Source: Pseudomonadota bacterium (GTDB taxonomy: Bacteria > Pseudomonadota > Alphaproteobacteria > Rhizobiales > Xanthobacteraceae). From it: 15,740 bases of DNA. The translations under genes were made by a program, and so were the position numbers. The notes below the pieces were generated by a model. That model had not been told where the DNA came from, did no database searches, and saw only the letters and a list, made by a program, of their open reading frames with translations. Shown piece after piece: positions 1 through 7,915 of the stretch. Position 1 is the first letter of the stretch. Each line of letters opens with the position of its first letter. The stretch spans positions 1 through 15,740 of the forward strand of contig JAEVZN010000449.1 in the NCBI GenBank assembly GCA_023392205.1, written 5' to 3'.

Positions 1-789
1 CAATTTCGGATTGGGTCCGATGCCAAGATCGCCCGCATAATTGCGATGCGTCTGGTCGAACAGATGACTGCGCCGGAATGTGGTCGCAACCGGAATATCG
101 AAGCGTTCGGCAAAGCGCTGCGTCGCCGCCCACGCCTTGTCCGACCAGCGGCTGCCGCCGAGCAGCACGATCGGCCGCTTGGCCGCCCAGAGCAGCTTCT
201 GCAATTGCGCCATATCGGTGAGGCCGGGCCATGTCTCCACGGGCGTAAAAGCGGGCGCATCGCCGACGATTGCGCGCTCGACCAGCATGTCTTCCGGCAG
301 TGCGATGACCACCGGACCGGGGCGGCCATTGGTTGCGATATGAAAGGCGCGCGATACGATTTCCGGAATGCGCGCCGGATCGTCGATCTCGGTCGCCCAT
401 TTCGCCATCGTGCCGAACACGGCGCGGTAATCCAGTTCCTGAAAGGCTTCGCGCTCGCGCATGTCGCGGGCGACCTGCCCGACGAACAGGATCATCGGCG
501 TCGAATCCTGCCGCGCGATATGCACGCCGGCCGACGCATTGGTGGCGCCGGGTCCGCGCGTGACAAAGCAGATGCCGGGACGCCCGGTCATCTTGCCGAC
601 CGCCTCCGCCATCATCGCGGCCCCGCCCACCTGACGGCACACTGTCAGGTTGACCGCGGGATCGTGAAAGGCATCGAGGACGGCGAGATAGCTTTCGCCC
701 GGCACGCAGAAGGCGTGCGAAACGCCATGCGCCACCAATTGATCGACGAGGATTTCGCCGCCGGTTCGCGAACCGTCATTGCTGCGCAT
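1..789 (-). CDS. Thiamine-diphosphate-binding protein, acetolactate synthase-like (3' end outside window)
   Basis: The first 263 codons are open and the stop lies beyond the left edge. The protein begins like a ThDP enzyme of the acetolactate synthase/benzoylformate decarboxylase group. It has an N-terminal PYR domain (GGEILVDQLVAHGVSHAFCVPGE at about 10-32, TRGPGATNA near 75-83, FQELDY near 113) and then the start of the central domain (RPIVLLGGSRW). The C-terminal ThDP/Mg-binding domain is not in view, so the substrate cannot be called. The oddity is at residue 54. In CRQVGGAAMMAEA a Val (GTG, 628-630) stands where most family members have the Glu that activates the cofactor. ATG at 789 is preceded by GGGAG (801-805) with a rather long spacing of 11. 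The gene starts 18 bases after the NIPSNAP stop, so the two are probably co-transcribed. Family placement is firm; the exact enzyme is unknown. Confidence 0.9.
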   Translation of the reverse strand, partial: MRSNDGSRTGGEILVDQLVAHGVSHAFCVPGESYLAVLDAFHDPAVNLTVCRQVGGAAMMAEAVGKMTGRPGICFVTRGPGATNASAGVHIARQDSTPMILFVGQVARDMREREAFQELDYRAVFGTMAKWATEIDDPARIPEIVSRAFHIATNGRPGPVVIALPEDMLVERAIVGDAPAFTPVETWPGLTDMAQLQKLLWAAKRPIVLLGGSRWSDKAWAATQRFAERFDIPVATTFRRSHLFDQTHRNYAGDLGIGPNPKL

Positions 790-807
790 GGCGTGGCGTA
801 CTCCCGC

Positions 808-1131
808 TTACCGGATGATCGGTGCGAATTTGGCAGGCACCATCAGCTTGGTGACCTGATGTTCGAGATAACCGGCTTCCCGGTTCTTCTTCAGATAAGT
901 CTGCCATTCCGGATCGGCCATCATCCCGGCGCGCTTGGTTTCGCGATCGGCGGCGCTGTCATAGGCCCAGATATGGACGATGGTGTTCATCTCACCGCTC
1001 TCGGTGAACATATAGGCAACAGGTTTTCCGATGTGGCGAGTCTGCGCGGCGAACCCATATTGCTCGTAGATGTCGAGGTGAGCCTGCATGCTGCCCGGCT
1101 TGACGCGATAGGTGCGATGATCGATGAGCAC
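808..1131 (-). CDS. NIPSNAP family protein
   Basis: This is a 107-residue protein with the ferredoxin-like NIPSNAP pattern: LIDHRTYRVKPG at the N terminus, HIGKPVAYMFTESGEMNTIVHIWAYDS in the middle and R..MMADPEWQTYL near the end. It has no signal peptide or membrane segment. I chose GTG at 1131 because GGAG (1139-1142) lies seven bases upstream and family members begin within this IDHRTYRVKPG segment. An upstream ATG at 1200 would add a 23-residue basic tail that does not resemble the family. The biochemical role of bacterial NIPSNAP proteins is mostly undefined. The short gap to the ThDP enzyme downstream suggests a shared operon and perhaps a shared catabolic substrate, which is inference only. 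Confidence 0.85.
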   Translation of the reverse strand: MLIDHRTYRVKPGSMQAHLDIYEQYGFAAQTRHIGKPVAYMFTESGEMNTIVHIWAYDSAADRETKRAGMMADPEWQTYLKKNREAGYLEHQVTKLMVPAKFAPIIR

Positions 1132-1138
1132 GTGGTTT

Positions 1139-1142
1139 CTCC
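1139..1142 (-). promoter_or_regulatory. Ribosome binding site of the NIPSNAP gene
   Basis: GGAG on the minus strand lies seven bases before the GTG at 1131. It is the main reason for preferring that start over the longer ATG at 1200. Confidence 0.65.
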
Positions 1143-1152
1143 GCTTGAAAAT

Positions 1153-1195
1153 TAAGGCGCCGCTCGGGCGCTTGGGGACTGCGCCGGACGGCGCA
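1153..1195 (-). other. Two tandem GC-rich hairpins in the leader of the NIPSNAP gene
   Basis: One hairpin has a perfect 6-bp stem, TGCGCC/GGCGCA (1180-1185 with 1190-1195), and a four-base loop. The second pairs GCGCC (1157-1161) with GGCGC (1167-1171) and, read on the minus strand, is followed by CTTAATTTTC (1147-1156). Hairpin plus AT-rich tail resembles a weak intrinsic terminator placed just ahead of the ribosome binding site. It could be an attenuator or simply a GC-rich spacer. In the rest of the 132-base divergent gap (1132-1263) I see only a TTGACC -35-like word, with no matching -10. Confidence 0.3.
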
Positions 1196-1263
1196 AGCAC
1201 CGTATTGTCAGTCCGGGAATGCCGCGGTCAAGAGCGGCTGCTCCACAGCGTCGGCCGGTCCGC

Positions 1264-2835
1264 ATGACGCATGTGACGCAATCGCAGGACGAGGTGTTCC
1301 GGTTTCTGTCCGATCCCGCAACGCATGACGGGGCCTCCGTCACCCGCATCGACACGCATGGAGCCGCCGTGTTTCTGGCCGGTCCGCGCGTCTACAAGAT
1401 CAAGCGCGCGGTGCGCTTTCCGTTCCTGGATTACAGCAGCGTCGACAAACGCAAGGCGGCCTGCGAGGCGGAATTGCAGGTCAATCGCGCCTTCGCGCCG
1501 CAGCTTTATCGCCGGGTGGTGCCGATCACGAAAGATGCGAATGGCCGACTCGCGCTCGGGGCCGATGGCGCGACGCTGGACTGGGCGCTGGAAATGGAGC
1601 GGTTCGACGAGACTGCAACACTCGACCATCTGGCGGAGGATGGCCGGATCGATGCAAAACTGGCCGACAGTCTCGGGCACGCGGTGGCAAAAGCGCATGA
1701 CGACGCTGCTGCCGTCGCTGCCGGGCCGTGGATCGCCGCCCTGTCCGATTACATCGCGCAGAATGACGAGGCCTTCGGCGAATGGCCGGATCTGTTTCCA
1801 CCAGACGATGTGGAACGTCAGACGCAGGCTTGCACACGAAGTCTCGCACGCATTCGGCCGCTGCTGGAAGCACGCGGCGCGGCCGGACTGATCCGGCGCG
1901 GGCATGGCGACCTGCATCTCGGCAATATTGTCCTGATCGACGACAAGCCGGTGCTGTTCGATGCCATCGAGTTCGATCCGGTGATTGCATCGGGCGATGT
2001 GCTCTACGACCTCGCCTTTCTTCTCATGGACCTGATTGCGCGCGACCTCACGGGCGCCGCCAATATCGTGCTCAACCGCTATCTTGCGCAGACCGCGCGC
2101 GACAGCGATCTCGATGCGCTGGCGGCGCTGCCGCTGTTCATGACAATCCGCGCGGCGATCCGCGCCAAGGTCACAGCCGCCAAGCTCGCGCAGGCCGGTG
2201 ACGGCAAAAGGCGCGACATCGAAGACAGCGCGCGCGCCTATTTTCAGCTTGCGTCGCGCCTGATTGCGCCTGCCAGGCCGCAAATGTTCGGGGTCGGCGG
2301 GCTGTCCGGCACCGGCAAATCGCTGCTGGCGCGCATGCTGGCCGCGCATATCGCGCCCCCGCCCGGCGCCATTCTGCTGCGCTCCGATGTCACGCGGAAA
2401 CGCATGTTCGATGTCGCGGAAACAGAGAAGCTGCCGCAGGAAGCCTATACGCCGGAGGTGACCACGCGCGTCTATGCGAAGCTTTGCGAACAGGCCGCGC
2501 GGATCGTGAAGGCCGGACATTCCGTGATTGTGGACGCGGTGTTCGCAAAGGAAAACGAGCGCGATCTTCTCGCCGAGGCTGCACGCGGTGCAAATACTGA
2601 GTTTGCGGGTCTGTTTCTCACCGCCGGTCTGGACACGCGGGTGCGCCGCGTCGGCGGCCGCACAGACGATGCGTCGGACGCGGATGCCAAAGTCGCCCGC
2701 CAGCAGGCGGATTACGATCTCGGCCGCATGGACTGGCGCCAAATCGATGCGTCAGGGACACCGGACGAAACGGTCAAAAACGCGCTGGCTGCGATCTCGC
2801 TTGCCGACGCGCGATCAGACGCCAAGGGCGCGTAA
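1264..2835 (+). CDS. Bifunctional aminoglycoside phosphotransferase-like / P-loop ATPase protein
   Basis: This 523-residue protein has two domains. The N-terminal part is a kinase-like fold related to aminoglycoside phosphotransferases, with the Brenner-type motif HGDLHLGN at about 214-221 and then FDAIEFDP near 232-239. The C-terminal part is a P-loop NTPase with Walker A GLSGTGKS at about 346-353, of the kind annotated as 'predicted kinase' (COG0645 fused to COG2187). It is cytoplasmic. Members are widespread, have no established substrate and are not evidence of antibiotic resistance. ATG at 1264 fits the usual N terminus (QDEVFRFLSDPATH); an in-frame ATG at 1219 would add 15 residues. Neither has a good Shine-Dalgarno. 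The last 21 bases overlap the end of azlD on the other strand. Confidence 0.85.
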   Translation: MTHVTQSQDEVFRFLSDPATHDGASVTRIDTHGAAVFLAGPRVYKIKRAVRFPFLDYSSVDKRKAACEAELQVNRAFAPQLYRRVVPITKDANGRLALGADGATLDWALEMERFDETATLDHLAEDGRIDAKLADSLGHAVAKAHDDAAAVAAGPWIAALSDYIAQNDEAFGEWPDLFPPDDVERQTQACTRSLARIRPLLEARGAAGLIRRGHGDLHLGNIVLIDDKPVLFDAIEFDPVIASGDVLYDLAFLLMDLIARDLTGAANIVLNRYLAQTARDSDLDALAALPLFMTIRAAIRAKVTAAKLAQAGDGKRRDIEDSARAYFQLASRLIAPARPQMFGVGGLSGTGKSLLARMLAAHIAPPPGAILLRSDVTRKRMFDVAETEKLPQEAYTPEVTTRVYAKLCEQAARIVKAGHSVIVDAVFAKENERDLLAEAARGANTEFAGLFLTAGLDTRVRRVGGRTDDASDADAKVARQQADYDLGRMDWRQIDASGTPDETVKNALAAISLADARSDAKGA

Positions 2836-3126
2836 GCCTGCGGCAATCGCAAGCCCCGTCGCCAGCGCGATGAATTCGTTGCGCCGCCAGATCATAACCA
2901 GCACCACGGCCGCCATGGCGACAATCGCGGCACTGCCTTCCTTCAGCATCACCGGCACCACCAGAGCCGCCACCACCGAGCCCGGCAATGCTTCCAGCAT
3001 GCGCCGCGTGCGCGGGGTCAGGGTCACGCGCCCCATCATCCAATATCCGGCAAGGCGGGTGAACATTGTCACCAGCGCCATCCCGCCGATGGCGAGATAG
3101 GTGCTATAGGCGATCGGATCAGTCAT
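2815..3126 (-). CDS. azlD: AzlD family branched-chain amino-acid export subunit
   Basis: This is a 103-residue, very hydrophobic protein with about four membrane segments and the AzlD-type core TFTR-like MFTRLAGYWMMGR near 21-33 and LEALPGSVVAALVVPVML near 43-60. AzlD is the small partner of AzlC. In Bacillus and E. coli (YgaZH) the pair exports branched-chain amino acids. ATG at 3126 lies inside the 3' end of azlC (8-base overlap, ATGACTGA), which indicates translational coupling and one operon. A start at 3159 would extend back into azlC without any family match. The 3' end overlaps the convergent kinase-like gene by 21 bases. Confidence 0.88.
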   Translation of the reverse strand: MTDPIAYSTYLAIGGMALVTMFTRLAGYWMMGRVTLTPRTRRMLEALPGSVVAALVVPVMLKEGSAAIVAMAAVVLVMIWRRNEFIALATGLAIAAGLRALGV

Positions 3127-3841
3127 CGCCCAACAGGCCCCCCGCAATCGCACCCGCAACCGCTCCCGCCATGACGTACCAGAAGCCCGGCACCAGAAAA
3201 TACACGGCCGCCGCCGTCACGCCGGCGACAGCCCAGGGAATCGCGCGGCGCGTGCTCTCAAACATCGGCGCCAGCAGCGCGACGAAATAGAGCGGCAGAA
3301 TGAGATCGATGCCGAATGCGCGCGGGTTCTGCAGCAGGCTGCCGAACACCTGCCCCAGCGCCGTGGCCGGCACCCAGACCAGCCAGACAATTGCGCCGCC
3401 CCCCACCAGATAGGCGATATCCGAACCGCCTTCGCGCCGGTAGCGCATCGCGGCCAGCCAATTGCCGTCGGTCATCAGCAGGAGGCCCGGATAGATCTGC
3501 CGCGGCGGCGCCGTTGCAATCCAGGGCTGGAGCGCGGCGCCCATCAGCACCATGCGCAGATTGACGATCAGCGTGGACAGCAGGATGGCAAGAATGACGC
3601 CCGCCGACATCGACGTCGACCATAGTTCCATCGACACGAATTGCGAGACGCCGGCGAAAACGAGGCCGCTCATCAGCACGGTCTCGAACAGAGAGAGGTC
3701 CTTCTGCGCGGCCAGCGCGCCGAACGCGGCGGCGAAGACGATGGCGCCGGGCAGAGACGGCAGCATCACCACCATCCCGGCCCGGAACCCGTCGAGGCTC
3801 CAGGTGGGCGCAGGCGCGCCGTCCTTGGCTGTATGTTGCAT
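3119..3841 (-). CDS. azlC: AzlC family branched-chain amino-acid permease (large subunit)
   Basis: This is a 240-residue inner-membrane protein. Family landmarks are the first membrane segment MVVMLPSLPGAIVFAAAFGAL, then SGLVFAGVSQFVSMELW and NLRMVLMGAALQPWI, then MTDGNWLAA, followed by several hydrophobic spans up to the C terminus. With AzlD it is expected to export branched-chain amino acids or similar compounds; the substrate here is not proven. ATG at 3841 is chosen over an in-frame TTG at 3880. Neither has a strong Shine-Dalgarno. The gene is divergent from the MFS transporter, with a 96-base gap (3842-3937) in which I see no clear promoter or operator. Confidence 0.88.
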   Translation of the reverse strand: MQHTAKDGAPAPTWSLDGFRAGMVVMLPSLPGAIVFAAAFGALAAQKDLSLFETVLMSGLVFAGVSQFVSMELWSTSMSAGVILAILLSTLIVNLRMVLMGAALQPWIATAPPRQIYPGLLLMTDGNWLAAMRYRREGGSDIAYLVGGGAIVWLVWVPATALGQVFGSLLQNPRAFGIDLILPLYFVALLAPMFESTRRAIPWAVAGVTAAAVYFLVPGFWYVMAGAVAGAIAGGLLGDD

Positions 3842-3937
3842 GGGAGTTATGCCGGATGCGGAGGCGGCAAGGCCTAGCAAAGCCGTCGCGGCTGGGCAAT
3901 GTTGCGCGCTCCTTCCGCCCTCTTCCCCGGCTGACCG

Positions 3938-5089
3938 ATGCTGATCTCCATGCCCCGCGCCGCCGTCGCGCTGGCCGGCTTCATCGCCATGCTCAACATG
4001 TATGCACCGCAGGCGGTGCTGCCGATGCTTTCCGAGGAGTTCGGCGTGGGTCCGGCCGGGATCAGCCAGATCATGACGGTGAACGCGCTGGCAGTGGCGC
4101 TGACCGCACCCTTTGCGGGCGTGGTGGCGGATATGCTCGGACGCCGCCGGGTGATCGTCATCGCGATGGCGTTGCTGGTCATCCCCGATGTGATGATGGC
4201 CTATTCCAGCAGCCTCGAAACTCTGCTGGCCTGGCGCTTCGTACAGGGACTGTTTCTGCCGCCGATCTTTGCCGTCTCGGTCGCCTATATCGGCGGCGAA
4301 TGGCCGGCCGGCGAAGCCACCGGCGTCACCGGGCTGTTCATTGCCGCAACTGCCGTCGGCGGATTTGCCGGGCGGCTCGTCACCGCAGCGCTGGCGGAGC
4401 CGGTCGGCTGGCGCTTTGCGATGTCGGCCAATGCCGGTCTCACGGCGCTTGGCGCAATCGCAATCGTCCTGATGCTCCCGCGCGAACGCAATGTGGTGCG
4501 CGCGGTGTCGCTATCGGCATCGCTGCGGCAGATGCTGATGCATTTGCGGCAGACACGGCTGCTGGCGACCTACATGGTCGGCTTCGGCATCATGTTCAGC
4601 TTCATTGCCGCCTTCACCTATATCGGATTCGTTCTTGCAGCACCGCCCTTCAACTTGTCGGCTTCCGCCATCGGGCTGGTCTTCTCGGTGTATCTCGTCA
4701 GCCTTGTCACCACGCCTTATGCCGGCCGGCTTGTGGGCCGGTTCGGACGCCGCAATGTCGGCCTTGGCGCGCTGTCATTGTGGCTGTGCGGAATTTTGCT
4801 GACGTTGTTGCCCTCTGTGCCCGCCATCGTGCTCGGCCTGATGATCGCAGCCGGCAGCGGATTTCTGGTGCAGACCTGCTGCCAGAGTTTTGTCGCCACC
4901 CATGTCGGCGAGGGCAAGTCGTCTGCCATCGGCCTCTATGTCACGTCCTTCTATATCGGCGGCTCGTTCGGCGGACTGCTCCCCGGCCTGCTCTGGAATG
5001 TAACCGGATGGACCGGCACTGTGTGGCTGATCGTTGCCATGCTCCTTGTCATGGCGGCGATGGTGCGGTTTGCCTGGCAGCGAGCCTGA
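3938..5089 (+). CDS. Major facilitator superfamily transporter
   Basis: This 383-residue protein has about twelve hydrophobic spans and is slightly short for the superfamily. The diagnostic loop 2-3 motif GVVADMLGRRRV lies at 61-72. Its second-half copy GRLVGRFGRRNVG lies between helices 8 and 9. The overall pattern (YAPQAVLPMLSEEFGV at the start, WRFVQGLFLPPIFAV in helix 4) resembles the YnfM-like drug/sugar exporter branch, but the substrate cannot be inferred. The start is ATG at 3938 or the in-frame ATG at 3950; neither has a recognisable Shine-Dalgarno. It is separated by only 28 bases from the convergent gene that follows. Confidence 0.88.
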   Translation: MLISMPRAAVALAGFIAMLNMYAPQAVLPMLSEEFGVGPAGISQIMTVNALAVALTAPFAGVVADMLGRRRVIVIAMALLVIPDVMMAYSSSLETLLAWRFVQGLFLPPIFAVSVAYIGGEWPAGEATGVTGLFIAATAVGGFAGRLVTAALAEPVGWRFAMSANAGLTALGAIAIVLMLPRERNVVRAVSLSASLRQMLMHLRQTRLLATYMVGFGIMFSFIAAFTYIGFVLAAPPFNLSASAIGLVFSVYLVSLVTTPYAGRLVGRFGRRNVGLGALSLWLCGILLTLLPSVPAIVLGLMIAAGSGFLVQTCCQSFVATHVGEGKSSAIGLYVTSFYIGGSFGGLLPGLLWNVTGWTGTVWLIVAMLLVMAAMVRFAWQRA

Positions 5090-5117
5090 CCGCTGGCGGT
5101 GCGTTATCGCTCGACGA

Positions 5118-5738
5118 TCACGCGGCCGGAACGCGCAAGGCACTCGGATGCCAGTGCGGCCGGTAGCCGTTTGCCAGGGCCGCAACGATGGCAGGCGGCG
5201 TGAGCAGGTCGCATGGTCCCTCGCCGCGCGCGACGGCGGTGTCGTAACCTGCGGGCGACCAGCGCAGCAGGCTCGCACCCCGTACGGCGAAGCCGTGCCC
5301 TTCACGCGCGATCATCGCACCATCCGGCAGATCGCCCAGCGCAGCCCTGTGCAGGCGCTTTGCGGCACCGTCTCGCCGCTGCGCGTGCAGGAGCGCATCC
5401 ATTCGCGCGGCACGCGGGCGCGTTCCCGTGGCCCGCTCCCATGCATCGGCAAAGGCCTGTGCCTCCGTGCGCCGGCATTCGAAACAGGGCCTGTGCCCGG
5501 CCGTAAGGGCCGTCACCTCGTCAAGAAAGAACAACTCGGTATAACCGCTCCCCCAGACGTCGCGATGGCGGTCCTTGAAGGCGAGGATGCAGCAGATCCA
5601 TTGCTTCGAGGCGAAGCGGCGCGCTGCAAGCACGCGTGCATCCGTATGGATACGTCCGCCGCGATTGCCCATGAAAAGACCACGCGGTTCATGGGCTTCA
5701 GGATCGCCGAAGGGGGAAACACGGTTCTGCAGCGTCAT
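5118..5738 (-). CDS. Conserved protein of unknown function with an Ada-like CxxC element
   Basis: I know this 206-residue protein only as a conserved alphaproteobacterial hypothetical. It is soluble, with no signal peptide or membrane span. Visible conserved-looking blocks are RGLFMGNRGGRIH (19-31), KQWICCILAF (45-54), RDVWGSGYTELFFLDEVTAL (59-78), AGHRPCFECRR (80-90) and a C-terminal NGYRPHWHPSALR. The AGHRPCxxCR block (C85, C88) closely resembles the second zinc-binding pair of the Ada methyl-phosphotriester domain (AGFRPCxRC). The first pair would have to be C49/C50, which are adjacent rather than CxxxC, so zinc binding is uncertain. ATG 5738 has only a weak upstream purine stretch. It lies just downstream of the ftsH terminator and so is probably expressed separately from ftsH. 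Confidence 0.8.
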   Translation of the reverse strand: MTLQNRVSPFGDPEAHEPRGLFMGNRGGRIHTDARVLAARRFASKQWICCILAFKDRHRDVWGSGYTELFFLDEVTALTAGHRPCFECRRTEAQAFADAWERATGTRPRAARMDALLHAQRRDGAAKRLHRAALGDLPDGAMIAREGHGFAVRGASLLRWSPAGYDTAVARGEGPCDLLTPPAIVAALANGYRPHWHPSALRVPAA

Positions 5739-5772
5739 GCCCGCTTATAGCGCAGGCAAAGTCGCATCCGCC

Positions 5773-5802
5773 AAAAGCAAAATGCCCGCCGAAAGGGCGG
5801 GC
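5773..5802 (-). terminator. Intrinsic terminator of ftsH
   Basis: Read on the minus strand, GCCCGCC and GGCGGGC (5796-5802 with 5784-5790) form a perfect 7-bp GC stem with a five-base loop. The T-rich tail ATTTTGCTTTT follows (5773-5783). It begins about 35 bases after the ftsH stop and lies ahead of the next minus-strand gene. Confidence 0.85.
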
Positions 5803-5836
5803 GTCTTGTCATTATCGGTGAAATAATGCGCGAGGA

Positions 5837-7765
5837 TCAGCCCTGCGGCTGCGGCTCCATGCTGCCCGTGTCGGGCTCGGGGCGCGGACGCGGGGACTTG
5901 CCGGCCGGCGGTACGGCAGAGGCACGCGGCTGCGACGGCTCTGTGAAGCCTTCGCGGACCGGCGGCTTGCCGTTGAGAAGATCCTTGATCTCGTCGCCGG
6001 ACAACGTCTCGTATTCAAGCAGGCCTTTGGCGAGCGTCTCCAGTTCGCCGCGCCGCTCGGTCAGGATCCTGCGCGCTTCGGCCAGGCCCTCCTCGACCAG
6101 CCGCCGCACCTCCACGTCGATCTTCTGCGCGGTGTTCTCGGAGATGTTCTGCTGACGCGAGACCGAATGGCCGAGGAAAACCTCTTCCTGGTTCTCGCCG
6201 TAGGCCACCGTGCCAAGCTCCGGAGAAAAGCCCCAGCGCGTCACCATCATGCGCGCGAGGCGCGTGGCCTGCTCGATGTCGGATTGCGCGCCGGATGTCA
6301 CCTTGTCCTTGCCGAAGATCATTTCCTCGGCGATGCGTCCGCCCATCATGATCGCCAGCCGCGAGGTCATCTGCTCGAAGCTCATCGACAGCTTGTCGCG
6401 TTCAGGCAATTGCATGACCATGCCGAGCGCGCGGCCGCGCGGGATGATGGTGGCCTTGTGCACCGGATCGGTCGCCGGAACATTGAAGGCGACGATGGCA
6501 TGCCCGCCTTCGTGATAGGCGGTCAGGAGCTTCTCGTCCTCGGTCATCACGAGCGACTTGCGCTCGGCGCCCATCATCACCTTGTCCTTCGCGTCTTCGA
6601 ATTCGTGCTGGGTGACCATGCGCTTGTTGCGGCGCGCGGCCATCAATGCGGCTTCGTTGACAAGGTTCATCAGGTCGGCGCCGGAGAAGCCGGGCGTGCC
6701 GCGTGCGATGGTCTTCAGGTTCACGTCGGGAGCGAGCGGCACCTTGCGCACGTGAACCTTGAGGATCTGCTCGCGGCCGACCACGTCCGGGTTGGGCACG
6801 ATCACCTGACGGTCGAAACGGCCCGGACGCAGCAAAGCCGGATCGAGCACGTCGGGACGGTTGGTGGCGGCGATCAGGATGATGCCCTCGTTGGCCTCGA
6901 AGCCGTCCATCTCGACCAGAAGCTGGTTGAGGGTCTGTTCGCGCTCGTCGTTACCACCGCCCAGGCCGGCACCGCGATGGCGGCCGACCGCATCGATTTC
7001 GTCGATGAAGATGATGCAGGGCGCGTTCTTCTTGGCCTGTTCGAACATGTCGCGCACGCGGCTTGCACCGACGCCGACAAACATTTCCACAAAGTCCGAA
7101 CCGGAAATGGTGAAGAATGGCACATTCGCTTCGCCCGCGACCGCGCGCGCGATCAGCGTCTTGCCTGTGCCGGGAGGCCCGACCAGCAGCACGCCGCGTG
7201 GAATACGTCCGCCGAGCCGCTGGAATTTGGAAGGGTCACGCAGAAATTCGACGATTTCCTGCAGATCCTGCTTGGCCTCGTCGACGCCGGCCACGTCTTC
7301 AAAGGTGACGCGGCCATGCGCCTCGGTCAAAAGCTTCGCGCGTGACTTGCCGAAGCCCATCGCCTTGCCTGCCCCGCCCTGCATCTGCCGGGAGAGAAAA
7401 ATCCACACGCCGATCAGCGCGATGAACGGCAGCCACGATACGAGAAGCGACACGAACCACGGCACCTGCTCCTGCGGCGAGCGCGCTGTGATGGTGACGC
7501 CCTTGCCATAGAGGCGCTGGACGAGGGACGGATCGTTCGGAGCGTAGGTCGTGAACGGACGGCCGTCGGTGAAATTGCCGTGGATTTCCGGACCCTGGAT
7601 CAGCACATCGCGCACGCGGCCCTGATCGACCTCGGTCAGAAGCTGTGAGAATGAGATATCCTGGGCCGTCTGGCGCTGGTTCGGGCTCTGGAACAGCGTG
7701 AACAGGGCAAGCACCAAAAGGACAATAATCACCCAGAGGGCGAAATTGCGAAGATTTGCGTTCAT
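5837..7765 (-). CDS. ftsH: ATP-dependent zinc metalloprotease FtsH
   Basis: This is a 642-residue inner-membrane AAA+ protease that degrades misfolded membrane proteins and regulatory substrates. The order is: membrane segment at about 7-25, periplasmic domain to about 100, second membrane segment at about 104-124, then the cytoplasmic AAA domain with Walker A GPPGTGKT (196-203), Walker B IIFIDE (251-256) and the second region of homology [20 protein letters not shown] (301-320). The protease domain has HEGGH (418-422) and the third zinc ligand D496 in [10 protein letters not shown]. The C-terminal 40 residues are a Pro-rich tail. ATG 7765 has AAGGA (7772-7776) six bases upstream; the preceding GTG at 7768 is not needed. 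It lies 150 bases downstream of tilS, with a promoter-like site in the gap, and ends in an intrinsic terminator. All catalytic residues are intact. Confidence 0.98.
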   Translation of the reverse strand: MNANLRNFALWVIIVLLVLALFTLFQSPNQRQTAQDISFSQLLTEVDQGRVRDVLIQGPEIHGNFTDGRPFTTYAPNDPSLVQRLYGKGVTITARSPQEQVPWFVSLLVSWLPFIALIGVWIFLSRQMQGGAGKAMGFGKSRAKLLTEAHGRVTFEDVAGVDEAKQDLQEIVEFLRDPSKFQRLGGRIPRGVLLVGPPGTGKTLIARAVAGEANVPFFTISGSDFVEMFVGVGASRVRDMFEQAKKNAPCIIFIDEIDAVGRHRGAGLGGGNDEREQTLNQLLVEMDGFEANEGIILIAATNRPDVLDPALLRPGRFDRQVIVPNPDVVGREQILKVHVRKVPLAPDVNLKTIARGTPGFSGADLMNLVNEAALMAARRNKRMVTQHEFEDAKDKVMMGAERKSLVMTEDEKLLTAYHEGGHAIVAFNVPATDPVHKATIIPRGRALGMVMQLPERDKLSMSFEQMTSRLAIMMGGRIAEEMIFGKDKVTSGAQSDIEQATRLARMMVTRWGFSPELGTVAYGENQEEVFLGHSVSRQQNISENTAQKIDVEVRRLVEEGLAEARRILTERRGELETLAKGLLEYETLSGDEIKDLLNGKPPVREGFTEPSQPRASAVPPAGKSPRPRPEPDTGSMEPQPQG

Positions 7766-7809
7766 CACGTGTCCTTGTTGGCCGCGTTCGCCGCAGCTTG
7801 AATTTTCTT

Positions 7810-7833
7810 CAGCTGAGGGGACTCCCCGAGCTG
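7810..7833 (-). other. Hairpin at the 5' end of the ftsH leader
   Basis: CAGCT and GGGG pair with CCCC and AGCTG around a three-base loop (CAGCT 7810-7814 with AGCTG 7829-7833, GGGG 7817-7820 with CCCC 7824-7827). A small asymmetric internal loop interrupts the stem. There is no T-run after it on either strand, so it is not a good terminator. With the promoter placed at 7835-7863, it would sit at the very start of the ftsH mRNA. Confidence 0.4.
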
Positions 7834-7834
7834 C

Positions 7835-7863
7835 AATGTAGTTCTGCCCCCGCCGCCTGCCAA
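7835..7863 (-). promoter_or_regulatory. Candidate ftsH promoter
   Basis: On the minus strand, TTGGCA (7858-7863) and TACATT (7835-7840) are separated by exactly 17 bases, matching five of six and four of six sigma-70 consensus positions. The -35 word is preceded by CC, giving CCCTTGGCA, which also contains the CTTG core of heat-shock (RpoH) promoters. The RpoH-type -10 spacing is not ideal. Predicted transcripts would start near 7828 and have a leader of about 60 bases. Confidence 0.4.
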
Positions 7864-7915
7864 GGGAAGCACCCTCAGCAAATGGGCGCGGATGGACAGC
7901 AAAAGAGAGCGCAGA

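Noticed and set aside
46..1155. A 369-codon plus-strand open frame at the left edge
   Set aside because: It is a shadow of the ThDP enzyme and NIPSNAP genes on the minus strand, both of which match known families.
1228..2742. A 504-codon minus-strand open frame
   Set aside because: It is antisense to the kinase-like/ATPase gene, whose Brenner and Walker A motifs are clear. The antisense product has no domain.
1264..2835. Aminoglycoside resistance gene
   Set aside because: The phosphotransferase-like domain is fused to a P-loop ATPase, as in a widespread family of unknown substrate. Nothing here indicates drug modification.
6167..7345. A 392-codon plus-strand open frame
   Set aside because: It lies wholly inside ftsH, antisense to its conserved catalytic domains, and is His/Ala/Gly-rich without motifs.
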